Origin: Acinetobacter colistiniresistens
Lineage (GTDB): Bacteria > Pseudomonadota > Gammaproteobacteria > Pseudomonadales > Moraxellaceae
NCBI RefSeq assembly: GCF_024582815.1
Contig: NZ_CP102099.1
Coordinates: forward strand, 1,488,001-1,552,000
DNA: 64,000 nucleotides
Direction: 5' to 3'
Shown here: positions 27,681-36,940 of the stretch, in pieces
Numbering within the stretch: the stretch's first letter is position 1
Layout: each line of letters begins with the position of its first letter
Position numbers and translations under genes: made by a program
Notes under the pieces: generated by a model
Databases searched by the model: none
What the model saw: the letters and a program-made list of their open reading frames with translations, nothing else
Told to the model about the DNA's origin: nothing

Positions 27681-28241
27681 ATGATTTTCGAAAATTTTAA
27701 TATCTTTTTATTCAATAATATCAATTCCTTTGCTACGGAATTTCCTATTTTAGATAAGCTTGCCATTTTTTTTGCAAATGATTTAAATACGGTATTTATC
27801 GGTTTTCTGGTCTTTCTGTTGGTGATTCAATGGAAAACCTATAGTCTTTTATTTGCGAAAACATTATTGATCGTTCTATTTTCACTGATATTAAGTGATT
27901 TGATTGAGTTCTTTTATCACCATCCACGTCCATTTCAGCTCAATTTAGGACATAAGCTGATTGGCCATGGGGCAAGTTCTTCTTTTCCAAGTCAGCATAC
28001 TTTAACGGTTACCATCATTGCATTTTCGTATTGGATGGCCGGATTTAAAAAGCTTGGTTTACTTGGCTTAGGTGTGGGCGTGATTGTGGGTCTATCTCGG
28101 ATTTTTGTGGGGGTGCATTTCCCATTTGATGTTATGGGGTCATTTGTAATTGGCTTTTTCCTAGTTGTTGCAAGCAATTATGCTTTAAAAGAAATGACAC
28201 TCAGAATAAGACGGATCAAACCGATTCGGTTGGTCGACTAG
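27681..28241 (+). CDS. PAP2 phosphatase, probable undecaprenyl-diphosphatase (BcrC-like)
   Basis: A 186-residue, five- or six-helix membrane protein of the PAP2 superfamily. All three active-site motifs are present: HHPRP (motif 1), FPSQHT (motif 2, with Gln replacing the common Gly) and SRIFVGVHFPFD (motif 3). The short length and the PSQH variant match BcrC/YbjG-like undecaprenyl-diphosphatases, which recycle the lipid carrier for wall synthesis and can give bacitracin tolerance. ATG 27681 is preferred over GTG 27663. It is a single-gene unit with a hairpin behind it. Confidence 0.8.
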   Translation: MIFENFNIFLFNNINSFATEFPILDKLAIFFANDLNTVFIGFLVFLLVIQWKTYSLLFAKTLLIVLFSLILSDLIEFFYHHPRPFQLNLGHKLIGHGASSSFPSQHTLTVTIIAFSYWMAGFKKLGLLGLGVGVIVGLSRIFVGVHFPFDVMGSFVIGFFLVVASNYALKEMTLRIRRIKPIRLVD

Positions 28242-28274
28242 AAGTGATTTAGGTTGATAAAACCTTGTTACGCT

Positions 28275-28300
28275 AAAATGGGGCAATGCTCCATTTTTTA
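28275..28300 (+). terminator. Terminator after PAP2 gene
   Basis: AAAATGGGGC (28275-28284) pairs with GCTCCATTTT (28288-28297, one G-T pair) across loop AAT and is followed by more T residues. Confidence 0.7.
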
Positions 28301-28415
28301 TTGTCGTTTTATAAAAAAATTACTCGATAGTCCCAAGAGTTTACGCACTGTTTACGTTACTTCTGTGCTGGTCTCTACTAAGCTGATTCTAACCCTATAA
28401 CTCGAGTGACCAGCG

Positions 28416-29828
28416 ATGAGTGCTGTACTTGTTGAGATCAATCATCCATCTACATTTAAAAAGTTTATCCAGAGTAAAAATGACAAGATTGAAGGTGATG
28501 ATATCTCTGTTGCCAAACATCAATTTTTAGAAGAAGTTGAAGCTTATTTAGAACGCTACCCAGATACACAACATATCGATATCTATTTGTGTGATTTGAA
28601 TGGACATTTACGCGGTAAACGCATTGATATTGGTTGTCTGCGAAATCTGACCAAAGGTTGTTATTTCCCCTTGTCCATTTATGCCATGAGTTTAGAGGGC
28701 AAGGTCATTGAGGAGACTGGCCTTGGGAAATATATTGGAGAGCCCGATTATTTATGTGAACCTGTTTTAGGAACACTACAACCCCATGCGATTGAACCTG
28801 AAACGACTGCACAATTACTACTCAGCATGAAACAGAACATGCATCAAGATTGTTTATTCGAACCGCGCAACATCCTGAAAAAAATCAGCGCCCGATTGCA
28901 TCATCAAAACTATTTTCCCTGTATTGCAGCAGAAATTGAGTTCTATTTACAGCCTTTGAACATGGCGGGGGATGTTGAGGAAACCATAACGCAATGTTTT
29001 GATATCAATACCTCTGACCATTATCAAAATGTGCTGAATGAGATTGAATGGGTTGCAAAGCAGCAGGGTATTCAGATTACCGGTATTGTCTCTGAGTCTT
29101 CTTCAAGTCAGTACGAGATCAATCTGCAGCATACGACAGAGATTTTAAAGCTATGCGATCAAATCATGTTGTTAAAAAGAACAATTAAGCAGATTGCCAA
29201 TAGATATAATCTGCGTGCCAATTTTCTGGCGAAGCCTGAGATACATAAAGCAGGCAGTGGGATGCACTTCCATATGAGCCTTTTAGATCAGAATCAAAAA
29301 AATCTGTTTAGTTCAAATGCGGAGCCATCCGAAGCACTGTTAAAAGTCATGAGTGGCTTATTGTTATTTATGCCTGATTCAATGGCAATTTTAGCGCCAA
29401 ACCTGAATTCCTTCCGCCGTTTCAAGTTCGGCCATCATGTACCGCTAGAGGCGAATTGGGGCGTTAATAATCGTAACGTGGCAATCCGCATTCCTTGTTC
29501 AGATCAAGACAATCAACGTTTGGAGTATCGGGTTGCCGGAGCGGACTGTAATCCTTATCTTGCGATTACAACCATGTTGATCGGTGCTTTGCATGGTTTA
29601 AGCCATCATTTAGCCATACCGAAACAGGCACATGAGTTAAAGCTGCAAAGTGAGCACATACTGTTACCGACTGAACAAATGCAAGCATTGAGGCTATTGA
29701 AGGCGAATCGGTATCTGAATGAATATTTAGGCAAAGCATTTGTCGATGTTTGGTGTACCGTGAAGCAAGCCGAATATCAGAGTGTTTATAGCCAGATTAC
29801 CAGTATAGAAAGAAACTGGGATATTTAG
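28416..29828 (+). CDS. Glutamine-synthetase-family ligase (gamma-glutamylpolyamine synthetase-like)
   Basis: A 470-residue GlnA-fold enzyme. It has AAEIEFYL (metal-binding glutamate), GSGMHFHMSL (ATP/metal site), and FRRFKFGHHVPLEANWGVNNRNVAIRIP, the substrate/ATP region. The N-terminal part (IDIYLCDLNGHLRGKRI) matches the PuuA/PauA subgroup, which joins glutamate to putrescine or other amines, rather than true GlnA, which lacks this form. Regulatory adenylylation features are not seen. It has no pauB/puu neighbours; an amino acid permease faces it across a tRNA gene. The exact amine is unknown. Confidence 0.75.
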   Translation: MSAVLVEINHPSTFKKFIQSKNDKIEGDDISVAKHQFLEEVEAYLERYPDTQHIDIYLCDLNGHLRGKRIDIGCLRNLTKGCYFPLSIYAMSLEGKVIEETGLGKYIGEPDYLCEPVLGTLQPHAIEPETTAQLLLSMKQNMHQDCLFEPRNILKKISARLHHQNYFPCIAAEIEFYLQPLNMAGDVEETITQCFDINTSDHYQNVLNEIEWVAKQQGIQITGIVSESSSSQYEINLQHTTEILKLCDQIMLLKRTIKQIANRYNLRANFLAKPEIHKAGSGMHFHMSLLDQNQKNLFSSNAEPSEALLKVMSGLLLFMPDSMAILAPNLNSFRRFKFGHHVPLEANWGVNNRNVAIRIPCSDQDNQRLEYRVAGADCNPYLAITTMLIGALHGLSHHLAIPKQAHELKLQSEHILLPTEQMQALRLLKANRYLNEYLGKAFVDVWCTVKQAEYQSVYSQITSIERNWDI

Positions 29829-29865
29829 CAGGTTGTCGTTATTTACATTGGAGCCTGATAGGGTA

Positions 29866-29938
29866 TGCGCTTAGCGGGACTCGAACCCACGTCGGTCGCT
29901 TAGGAGGCAACTGCTCTATCCAGTTAAGCTATAAGCGC
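29866..29938 (-). tRNA. tRNA-Arg (anticodon CCU)
   Basis: A 73-base cloverleaf reads on the minus strand: acceptor GCGCTTA/TAAGCGC, D arm, anticodon arm GTTGC-CTCCTAA-GCGAC with anticodon CCU at loop positions 34-36, a 4-base variable loop, and T arm GTGGG-TTCGAGT-CCCGC. The discriminator base is A. CCA is not encoded, as the following bases are TACC, so CCA must be added by the nucleotidyltransferase. It reads AGG codons. Confidence 0.93.
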
Positions 29939-29959
29939 ATAATTTTATGATTATAAACA

Positions 29960-29989
29960 AAAAAGTGATTGCATAAGCAATCACTTTTT
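29960..29989 (-). terminator. Terminator after amino acid permease
   Basis: AAAAAGTGATTGC (29960-29972) pairs perfectly with 29977-29989 across loop ATAA. Read on the minus strand it ends in a T-run, 18 bases past the permease stop and just before the tRNA gene. Confidence 0.8.
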
Positions 29990-30007
29990 AATGAAACCGA
30001 TCAACTG

Positions 30008-31366
30008 TTAATCTTCAGTTTTACGATTTAAAAACTTATAGAAAATAAACATGGCGACGATCCAGATCGGAATCATCAGTACAGATTCTTTAAAGCCTTG
30101 TTGCCACATGATATACAGCACTACACCAATAAATGCCAAAACCAGATAGTTACTGAACGGAGACCATAACGCCGGGTATGAGGTCTTGATTTGTGCTGTT
30201 TTGATATGACGTTTGTATTTCAAATGGGTCAAGCTGATCATGGCCCAGTTTAAAACGAGTGCACCAACAACGACATACATTAAATGTCCGAGCGCATCTT
30301 CCGGCACAAAGTAGTTTAACAGCACACAACCAAAGATCAGGAACGCAGAGAGCAGTACTGCTGGAACTGGGACGCCTTGTTTATTGGTTTTGGTAAAGAC
30401 TTTCGGTGCATTACCTTGTTGAGCCAAGCCAAATACCATACGGCTATTGGCATACATTCCGCTGTTATAGACGGATAATGCTGCTGTCAGGATAATAAAG
30501 TTAAGTAAATGTGCTGCCCAACCAATTCCCATCTGACTGAAAATCATCACGAATGGACTTTTATCTAAGCCACCAAGATCGAGTTGGTTCCAAGGCACAA
30601 GTGATAAGAGAATGGCAAGCGAACCGACATAGAACACCAAAATACGAATGACCACTTGGTTAATCGCTTTAGGAATGGTTGTCTTTGGATCTTTGGCTTC
30701 TGCCGCAGCCATACCAATCAGCTCAATTCCCCCAAAGGCAAACATCAAGAAAGCCAGCATATAGAACAAGCCTTCGAAGCCATGCGGGAAAAAGCCGCCA
30801 TGTGACCAAAGGTTGCTAAATGAGGCTGTTGAGTTGGCATCTGCAGTGAAGAGGAGGAACAAACCAAACAAGATCATGGCAACCACAGCAGTTACCTTGA
30901 TGATTGCTAACCAGAACTCTGATTCACCATAAAATTTAACATTGGTCAGGTTTACTGCCGTAATCACGACAAAGAAAAATAATACAGACTGCCATGCCGG
31001 AATTTGCGGCCACCAGTAATTAATATATTTCCCTACAGCCGTTAGCTCAGTCATGGCGACAAGGATGTAGAGAACCCAGTAATTCCAGCCGGTGATAAAG
31101 CCTGGAAATTTACCCCAATACTTATAAGCAAAATGACTAAATGAACCAGCAACAGGTTCTTCCACAATCATTTCACCTAAGTGGCGCATGATGAGAAAAA
31201 CAATCAAGCCGCCAATTGCATACCCCAAAATAATGGATGGTCCAGCAGACTGGATAATTTGCGCAGAACCTAAAAATAAGCCCGTACCAATCGCTCCACC
31301 CATGGCAATGAGTTGGATATGGCGGTTTTTTAGTCCACGCTGAAGTTGAGAAGAATCGTTGTTCAA
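30008..31366 (-). CDS. APC-family amino acid permease (AroP/PheP/GabP-like)
   Basis: A 452-residue, twelve-helix transporter of the amino acid-polyamine-organocation superfamily. The start GLKNRHIQLIAMGGAIGTGLFLGSA region (about 11-35) is the family's first-helix signature, and the EPVAGSFSHFAYKYWG block (about 70-85) is typical of the amino acid transporter subfamily that includes AroP, PheP and GabP. It imports an amino acid with protons. Specificity cannot be fixed; closeness to the PuuA-like ligase makes a polyamine or GABA link possible. It is monocistronic and divergent from prpF. Confidence 0.8.
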   Translation of the reverse strand: MNNDSSQLQRGLKNRHIQLIAMGGAIGTGLFLGSAQIIQSAGPSIILGYAIGGLIVFLIMRHLGEMIVEEPVAGSFSHFAYKYWGKFPGFITGWNYWVLYILVAMTELTAVGKYINYWWPQIPAWQSVLFFFVVITAVNLTNVKFYGESEFWLAIIKVTAVVAMILFGLFLLFTADANSTASFSNLWSHGGFFPHGFEGLFYMLAFLMFAFGGIELIGMAAAEAKDPKTTIPKAINQVVIRILVFYVGSLAILLSLVPWNQLDLGGLDKSPFVMIFSQMGIGWAAHLLNFIILTAALSVYNSGMYANSRMVFGLAQQGNAPKVFTKTNKQGVPVPAVLLSAFLIFGCVLLNYFVPEDALGHLMYVVVGALVLNWAMISLTHLKYKRHIKTAQIKTSYPALWSPFSNYLVLAFIGVVLYIMWQQGFKESVLMIPIWIVAMFIFYKFLNRKTED

Positions 31367-31738
31367 AGGACTGAGCTCGACGAGGAATTAACGGGATTAT
31401 TCTAATAGATTCAAAGATTTTCGCCTAGTAAAAGTACAGCAATCCCATGACTGTGAAGTTGTCTTAATAAGTTGTTTAAAATCATGTTGTTGCTTTTTTT
31501 TCTGAAATAGACTCGGCTTTATCTTGCTACAGTTGAACAGGGTTTTGTTTTTCCAGCCCGATAGATTTGCATTTATGCCATTGTTAAGCCTTGGAAATAT
31601 ACGCAATATAATGTACAGATTTTACCCATGATGACTGATCCAACAGTAATTGGTCGTATGGTATTTTTGGCTGCTGTGCAGTAACTTGAGACCTAAAACA
31701 TCGCTGCACCAAGAACATGATAAAAGGATGAAATTGAC
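31367..31738. other. Divergent intergenic region, permease / prpF
   Basis: 372 bases carrying the two promoters. No repeat, ORF with a ribosome-binding site or RNA structure that I can support was seen in it. Confidence 0.4.
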
Positions 31739-32926
31739 ATGAGCTCAGTACCGCAAATCAAAGTCCCAGCAACCTATATGCGTGGTGGAACAAGTAAAGG
31801 TGTATTTTTCAAACTGGATGATTTACCTGAAGCGGCACAAGTAGCAGGCAAAGCGCGTGATCAACTTCTCTTGCGTGTCATTGGGAGTCCAGATCCTTAT
31901 GGGAAACAGATTGATGGCATGGGAGGGGCGACCTCCAGTACCAGTAAAACCGTCATTTTGGCAAAAAGCACCCAGCCAGAACACGACGTCGACTATTTAT
32001 TTGGTCAAGTATCGATTGATCAGCCTTTTGTCGATTGGAGTGGAAATTGCGGTAATTTAACGGCTGCAGTGGGTTCATTTGCCATTTCAAATGGTTTGGT
32101 TGATGCAGCGCGGATTCCTGAAAATGGTATTTGCACAGTACGGATCTGGCAGAAGAATATTCAAAAAACTATCATTGCACATGTTCCTGTGAGTAATGGA
32201 CAAGTACAGGAAACCGGTGATTTTGAGCTGGATGGGGTGACTTTCCCGGCAGCGGAAGTGCAAATTGAATTTTTAGATCCTGCCGATGATGGTGAGGAAG
32301 GGGGCGATATGTTCCCGACAGGAAATGTGGTGGATCAACTGGAAGTGCCTGAAGTCGGCACATTTCAAGCAACTTTTATCAATGCAGGAATTCCAACCAT
32401 TTTTCTGAATGCCGAAGAGATTGGCTATCAGGGCACCGAATTACAAGATCAGATTAATGGTGATACCGCTGCATTGGCACGTTTTGAGAAAATCCGTGCC
32501 TATGGTGCAGTACAAATGGGCTTGATTCAGGATATTTCAGAAGCAGCAGCACGTCAGCATACGCCTAAAATTGCCTTTGTCTCCCAACCGAAAAATTATA
32601 GCTCATCTAGCGGCAAAGCGGTTGCGGCAAGCGAGGTCGATTTACTGGTACGTGCTTTGTCGATGGGCAAGTTACATCATGCCATGATGGGTACTGCTGC
32701 GGTGGCGATTGGAACAGCGGCAGCGATTCCCGGCACCTTGGTGAATTTAGCCGCAGGGGGCGGCGAGCGTGCAGCGGTGCGTTTTGGTCATCCATCTGGA
32801 ACCTTACGTGTTGGTGCTCAGGCAGAGCTGATTGATGGCACATGGTCAGTGAAAAAAGCCATCATGAGCCGCAGCGCCCGTGTATTGATGGAAGGTTGGG
32901 TACGTGTACCGGGCGATGCTTTCTAA
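31739..32926 (+). CDS. prpF: 2-methylaconitate cis-trans isomerase PrpF
   Basis: A 395-residue PrpF protein of usual length. It begins QIKVPATYMRGGTSKGVFF, the family signature, and has DWSGNCGNLTAAVG (about 100-113) with the catalytic cysteine region and GTAAAIPGTLVNLAAGGG later. PrpF isomerises the trans-2-methylaconitate made by AcnD, as part of the methylcitrate cycle for propionate. Here it stands alone; prpB, prpC, acnD and prpR are not in the window, so it may be an extra copy or have a related substrate. Confidence 0.88.
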   Translation: MSSVPQIKVPATYMRGGTSKGVFFKLDDLPEAAQVAGKARDQLLLRVIGSPDPYGKQIDGMGGATSSTSKTVILAKSTQPEHDVDYLFGQVSIDQPFVDWSGNCGNLTAAVGSFAISNGLVDAARIPENGICTVRIWQKNIQKTIIAHVPVSNGQVQETGDFELDGVTFPAAEVQIEFLDPADDGEEGGDMFPTGNVVDQLEVPEVGTFQATFINAGIPTIFLNAEEIGYQGTELQDQINGDTAALARFEKIRAYGAVQMGLIQDISEAAARQHTPKIAFVSQPKNYSSSSGKAVAASEVDLLVRALSMGKLHHAMMGTAAVAIGTAAAIPGTLVNLAAGGGERAAVRFGHPSGTLRVGAQAELIDGTWSVKKAIMSRSARVLMEGWVRVPGDAF

Positions 32927-32949
32927 TTTTTCATTCTAAATTTATTGCT

Positions 32950-32979
32950 AAGGCCTTCATTTGAGGGCCTTATTATTTT
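32950..32979 (+). terminator. Hairpin after prpF
   Basis: AAGGCC at 32950-32955 pairs with GGCCTT at 32966-32971, with partial pairing inside, followed by TATTATTTT. It lies 24 bases past the prpF stop. Confidence 0.6.
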
Positions 32980-33087
32980 GAATCGAATAAAAACACAAAC
33001 TCCTTTTTTTCCGATAAAAAGTGTTATGATGTCGACATTCTGACAAGTCTTGTCAACTTCCTTTTATCAAGATTTCCCGAGGCAATT

Positions 33088-34005
33088 GTGTCATCTATTT
33101 CTCAAGTTAATGCGGATGTTCTCATACAAGCTCAACAACGTATTCAACAAGATTTATTGACAGCATTGGCTGCATTTTCAATTCCAGAACCTTTAAAGGC
33201 TGCCGTTCATCATGCAGTAATGTTAGGTGGAAAGCGCATTCGTCCCGCACTCTGTTATGCAGCAGCTTCGTTACAGCCGAATCATAATTTTGCAGCGGCG
33301 CGTCGTGCCGCAGTTGCAGTTGAACTAATCCATTGCTATTCATTGGCACATGATGATTTACCTTGTATGGACAATGACTTGCTCCGCCGTGGCCAACCCA
33401 CCTGCCATGTCGCCTTTGGTGAAGACACGGCTCTATTAGCGGGTGATATTTTACAATCGATGGCCTTTGAAGTATTGGGTAGCCGCTTGTTTGACGAACA
33501 AGGACAGGGAACCGAGGCTGCGATTGTCTTGAAGCAGGTACAGATTTTAGCAACCGCCAGTTCAAGAATGGTCTGTGGTCAAGTTCTTGATTTACAGGCA
33601 GAAGGGGCGGCTAAACAGGTAGATCAAGCAGAATTAGAGAATATTCACCGTAATAAAACAGGTGCATTGATTCAAGCAGCGATCATGATGGGGGCCGTAA
33701 CCATCTTTGCAGGTACTGATCAGGCGATTCCAAAGTTACGCCAGTTTGGACAGAGCATTGGTCTAGCCTTTCAAGTGCAAGATGATATTTTGGATATTAC
33801 GGCGAGCACTGAAACTTTAGGTAAAACAGCAGGCAAGGATGAGCAAATGCAAAAATCGACTTATCCTGCCTTAATGGGCTTGGCGCAGGCACAAGTTTAT
33901 GCGCAAACCTTACATGATCAAGCTTTTGAAGCCCTCGCTTATTTTGGTGAAGATGCCAAAGAGCTCGTTGCGATTTCTCAATTCTTGCTCGCACGTAAAA
34001 GTTAA
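33088..34005 (+). CDS. ispA: Farnesyl diphosphate synthase
   Basis: A 305-residue trans-polyprenyl synthetase. The two aspartate-rich Mg2+ motifs are DDLPCMD (89-95) and DDILD (232-236), with GGKRIRP (48-54) at the diphosphate-binding site; the length and first-motif form fit short-chain (C15) bacterial IspA. It condenses IPP with DMAPP and GPP to farnesyl diphosphate for quinones and undecaprenyl carrier. Translation starts at GTG 33088 with CGAGG five bases upstream. The MmcQ-like gene follows at 56 bases. Confidence 0.93.
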   Translation: MSSISQVNADVLIQAQQRIQQDLLTALAAFSIPEPLKAAVHHAVMLGGKRIRPALCYAAASLQPNHNFAAARRAAVAVELIHCYSLAHDDLPCMDNDLLRRGQPTCHVAFGEDTALLAGDILQSMAFEVLGSRLFDEQGQGTEAAIVLKQVQILATASSRMVCGQVLDLQAEGAAKQVDQAELENIHRNKTGALIQAAIMMGAVTIFAGTDQAIPKLRQFGQSIGLAFQVQDDILDITASTETLGKTAGKDEQMQKSTYPALMGLAQAQVYAQTLHDQAFEALAYFGEDAKELVAISQFLLARKS

Positions 34006-34060
34006 GCTAAGCGATAGCCCTCTACTTGATGAATAATAAATAACAATGGAGTGCGGTTAT

Positions 34061-34429
34061 ATGAATGATGAACAATTAGAACAACTTGCACTTGAATATG
34101 GACAGCAACTGGCTTTTTCCATTCAGTCACAGCCTTTTGGCCCAGATTGTGAGGTATTCAAGATCTGCGATAAGGTGTTTATGTTAATTGGGGCTTATTC
34201 GGGCAAGTTGCTGGTGACGATTAAATGTAAGCCTGAGAAAAGTCTGGAATATCTGGAGTTATATCCTTCGATTTCAGCAGGCTACCATATGAATAAGAAA
34301 CATTGGATCTCAATTGGCAGTGGTCGTGAAATTACAGCTGATTTACTGCAAGACTTGATTCAAGATTCCTATGATCTGGTGGTGGCAAAACTTCCTGTCA
34401 AAGATCGAAAGCTGATCCAGACAGTATAA
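34061..34429 (+). CDS. MmcQ/YjbR-family DNA-binding-like protein
   Basis: A 122-residue protein of the MmcQ/YjbR family: FKICDKVFMLIGAYSGKLLV is the signature strand region, KCKPEKSLEYLELYPSISAG follows, and MNKKHWISIGSG is the late conserved block. The fold resembles a double-wing DNA-binding domain but the role is unknown. Start 34061 is chosen because GGAG lies nine bases upstream; ATG 34046 is an alternative. A strong terminator follows at once. Confidence 0.8.
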   Translation: MNDEQLEQLALEYGQQLAFSIQSQPFGPDCEVFKICDKVFMLIGAYSGKLLVTIKCKPEKSLEYLELYPSISAGYHMNKKHWISIGSGREITADLLQDLIQDSYDLVVAKLPVKDRKLIQTV

Positions 34430-34430
34430 A

Positions 34431-34460
34431 AAATAAAGCAGCGATAACGCTGCTTTATTT
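34431..34460. terminator. Bidirectional terminator, MmcQ-like gene / qmcA
   Basis: A perfect 13-bp stem, AAATAAAGCAGCG (34431-34443) with 34448-34460, loop ATAA. A-rich and T-rich sides suit both the rightward MmcQ-like gene and the leftward nfeD-qmcA pair. Confidence 0.85.
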
Positions 34461-34476
34461 TTTAGGAACAAAGGGT

Positions 34477-35328
34477 TTAGTGTTTACCCATAATTCCACG
34501 AATGGCATTCAGCACATCGGCTGGAAGCACCACAGTTTTTGCGTTACTTGATTTAGAAAGATCCTGCATCGCTTTCACATATTGCTCACCGAGTAAGTAA
34601 GCCACAGGAATTTCTTTATCGCCTACAGCAGTGGTGACCATTTCAATGGCACGTTGTGATGATTCAGCAAGAACCACTTGTGCCTCTGCATCGCGACGAG
34701 ATGCTTCTAAACGACCATCCGCTTCTAGAATTGCGGCCTGCTTTTCACCATCAGCTTTGGTCACCGTCGCACGACGTTGACGTTCAGCTGCTGCTTGAGC
34801 TTCCATCGCAGCTTGCATGGTGTGTGAAGGTTGAATATCTTGGATTTCAACCGTTTTCAAGGTGATGCCCCAATCTGAAATATCATCAGAAATCGCTGCT
34901 TTCAGTTTCGCTTTAATATGATCGCGAGAAGAAAGTGCATCATCCAAATCCATTTCACCTACAATTGAACGCAATGAAGTTTGAACCAGATTTTGGATGG
35001 CCCAAGTATAGTTTTCAATTCCGTACACCGCCTTTTCTGGTGTGGTGAGATTGATATATGCTACGGCATTCATTACCAACACGGCATTATCACGGGTAAT
35101 CACTTCTTGCGAAGGAATATCCAAAACAATATCTTTGGTGGTAATTTTATAAGCCACCTCGTCAACATAAGGAATGACAAAGTTTAGACCAGGACTCAAC
35201 GTAGTATGGTATTTACCTAAACGTTGTACAATCCATTTATAACCTTGGGGAACAATACGAACCCCTTTAAAAATAGTAACACCGATAAAAGCTAAAAAAG
35301 CTAAAACAACAATCGTACCGACAGACAT
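34477..35328 (-). CDS. qmcA: SPFH/Band 7 protein QmcA (paraslipin)
   Basis: A 283-residue SPFH-domain protein. It has an N-terminal membrane helix (about 4-20), the stomatin-like WIVQRLGKYHTTLSPGLNF block (about 32-50), a Band 7 domain to about 190, and a long Ala/Gln/Glu-rich coiled coil (about 170-235). QmcA/paraslipin proteins form membrane microdomain scaffolds. An NfeD-like partner is 18 bases upstream, a pairing that is widespread in bacteria and supports the call. Confidence 0.88.
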   Translation of the reverse strand: MSVGTIVVLAFLAFIGVTIFKGVRIVPQGYKWIVQRLGKYHTTLSPGLNFVIPYVDEVAYKITTKDIVLDIPSQEVITRDNAVLVMNAVAYINLTTPEKAVYGIENYTWAIQNLVQTSLRSIVGEMDLDDALSSRDHIKAKLKAAISDDISDWGITLKTVEIQDIQPSHTMQAAMEAQAAAERQRRATVTKADGEKQAAILEADGRLEASRRDAEAQVVLAESSQRAIEMVTTAVGDKEIPVAYLLGEQYVKAMQDLSKSSNAKTVVLPADVLNAIRGIMGKH

Positions 35329-35346
35329 TAGAAACCCTCTTTGTGT

Positions 35347-35805
35347 TTATGACGTATGAGGTTGAACGACCAAATCATTACCCAAAATATCAACCACGCG
35401 AACGCGATCACCCACTTGTACTGGAACAGAACAGCGGCAATGCCATTCATCAGAACCTAAAACAGGCATTGAGAAGCGTACAATCAGTTGCCCATGTTCA
35501 AGTCCGGTCTGGATAACCATACCAACCTGACCAATGGTTGCTTCGCGAGGGAGCCCAGCTTTGGTTTTGTCAATAGACAGTGGTTTAATAAACTTGAACC
35601 AAAGAATCGTGCATAAAATAGATAAAATACCCCAAGTGATTACTTGGGTGGTAAAGCCCATCATGGGGAAAAGCCACAGTAAAATACAAACCATAACTGC
35701 TGCTATACCAAACCATAATGCAGCAAAAGCAGGCAAAATCAATTCTGAAAGAATCAGTAAAATCCCTAATACAAACCAGTGCCAAGGTTCAACTACAAAT
35801 TCCAT
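35347..35805 (-). CDS. NfeD-family membrane protein
   Basis: A 152-residue protein with two or three membrane helices (about 8-70) and a C-terminal OB-fold soluble domain (about 85-150; GQLIVRF, VQVGDRVRVVDILGNDLVV). This is the short NfeD form without the N-terminal ClpP-like protease domain. Such proteins partner the SPFH protein encoded next to them, here QmcA, and are thought to help membrane quality control. The two genes read as one operon. Confidence 0.85.
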   Translation of the reverse strand: MEFVVEPWHWFVLGILLILSELILPAFAALWFGIAAVMVCILLWLFPMMGFTTQVITWGILSILCTILWFKFIKPLSIDKTKAGLPREATIGQVGMVIQTGLEHGQLIVRFSMPVLGSDEWHCRCSVPVQVGDRVRVVDILGNDLVVQPHTS

Positions 35806-35959
35806 AGATTTGCTCGTCTCATTAAATGGAGTGGAGGTGAAAAAATATTCACTTTAAGCACTGTAGCAGATGATTATCTTGATGAATATACAAAGATTGT
35901 TTTTTTAGTTAGGAAGGGGCAGATGATATTTTTTTAAGATCAACTGCCCAAGATTCTAA

Positions 35960-36877
35960 TTAGAATTTAGATTTTGGAGCTGGTTTCAGTGCAGCAGGAG
36001 AATTTTTAAACGTTGTGATCGCATTTTGGATTGCTGTGATCTTGGCTTGAGCTGCTTTTTCACCTTCTAAAATAGCTTCATTACTAGACTTAAGGTCTAA
36101 TGCGCCAAGATGGCCAACTTTAGGTTGAATCACCACAGTGGCTTGATTGAGCTCTTCATTAATACTTTGTTGACCCATAATATTAATAGTTTGGTCTAAT
36201 AAGCCCCACATGCTTAAAGGCTTACCTCCAACTGGACGAGCAGAAATATCGACGGCAATCACAATATCCGCACCCATATCTTTTGCAGTTTTAACAGGGA
36301 TTGGACTGACCAAGCCACCATCTACATATTTGGTGTTGCCAATGACAGCAGGAACAAAGACATTAGGGATACTGCATGAGGCACGTACTGCCTGACCTGC
36401 ATTACCTTTAATAAATTCTGCTTTTTTACCGCTGTCTAAACGTGTTGCAACTGCGGCAAAACGGATTGGGAACTGTTCAATCGGTTTATTGCCAACCTGC
36501 GTGTTGACGTAATTCTGAAGTTTCTGCCCCAGAATAATACCCTGACTATTTAAGGTTAAGTCACGCAAATCCGATTCTTGTAATTTCAGGGCGAGATTTT
36601 GCATTTGATAAGGTGTCTGCCCACTGGCATAAATACTACCCACAAAACTACCAGCACTGGTCCCTGTAACAATTTTTGCTTTAATCCCATGTGACTCTAG
36701 TACTTTAATGACACCGATATGGGCGAAACCTTTAGCACCTCCACCACCGAGTGCAAGTGCGATTACTGGTTCACGTGCTTTAATCGCCATCGTAGAGGGG
36801 GCTTTCTTTGCGGTTTGATCACAACCCAATAATGCGAAGCCAAGAATAGCCAAGCAAGACAGTCGAGCAATTTTCAT
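35960..36877 (-). CDS. Patatin-like phospholipase lipoprotein (RssA-type)
   Basis: A 305-residue patatin-domain esterase. With start 36877 it has a signal peptide and lipobox (LLGC), so it is probably a lipoprotein; the open frame extends 13 codons upstream. Oxyanion motif GGGGAKG (about 44-50), nucleophile elbow GTSAGS (72-77, serine 74) and the second catalytic motif DGG in YVDGGLVSPIP are all present. The family removes acyl chains from phospholipids. The PlsC-like gene lies 63 bases upstream on the same strand, suggesting a lipid-remodelling pair. Confidence 0.82.
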   Translation of the reverse strand: MKIARLSCLAILGFALLGCDQTAKKAPSTMAIKAREPVIALALGGGGAKGFAHIGVIKVLESHGIKAKIVTGTSAGSFVGSIYASGQTPYQMQNLALKLQESDLRDLTLNSQGIILGQKLQNYVNTQVGNKPIEQFPIRFAAVATRLDSGKKAEFIKGNAGQAVRASCSIPNVFVPAVIGNTKYVDGGLVSPIPVKTAKDMGADIVIAVDISARPVGGKPLSMWGLLDQTINIMGQQSINEELNQATVVIQPKVGHLGALDLKSSNEAILEGEKAAQAKITAIQNAITTFKNSPAALKPAPKSKF

Positions 36878-36940
36878 ATCGAATGCAGATAAAATGTACA
36901 AAAAAGATGGGCACATCAGAGCAGATTTGCCTCTATTTTT

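Noticed and set aside
33122..33565. 147-codon minus-strand frame within ispA
   Set aside because: Wholly antisense to ispA with both aspartate motifs present on the plus strand.
35534..35857. 107-codon plus-strand frame over the NfeD gene
   Set aside because: Antisense to the NfeD-family gene, and without known domain or start signal.
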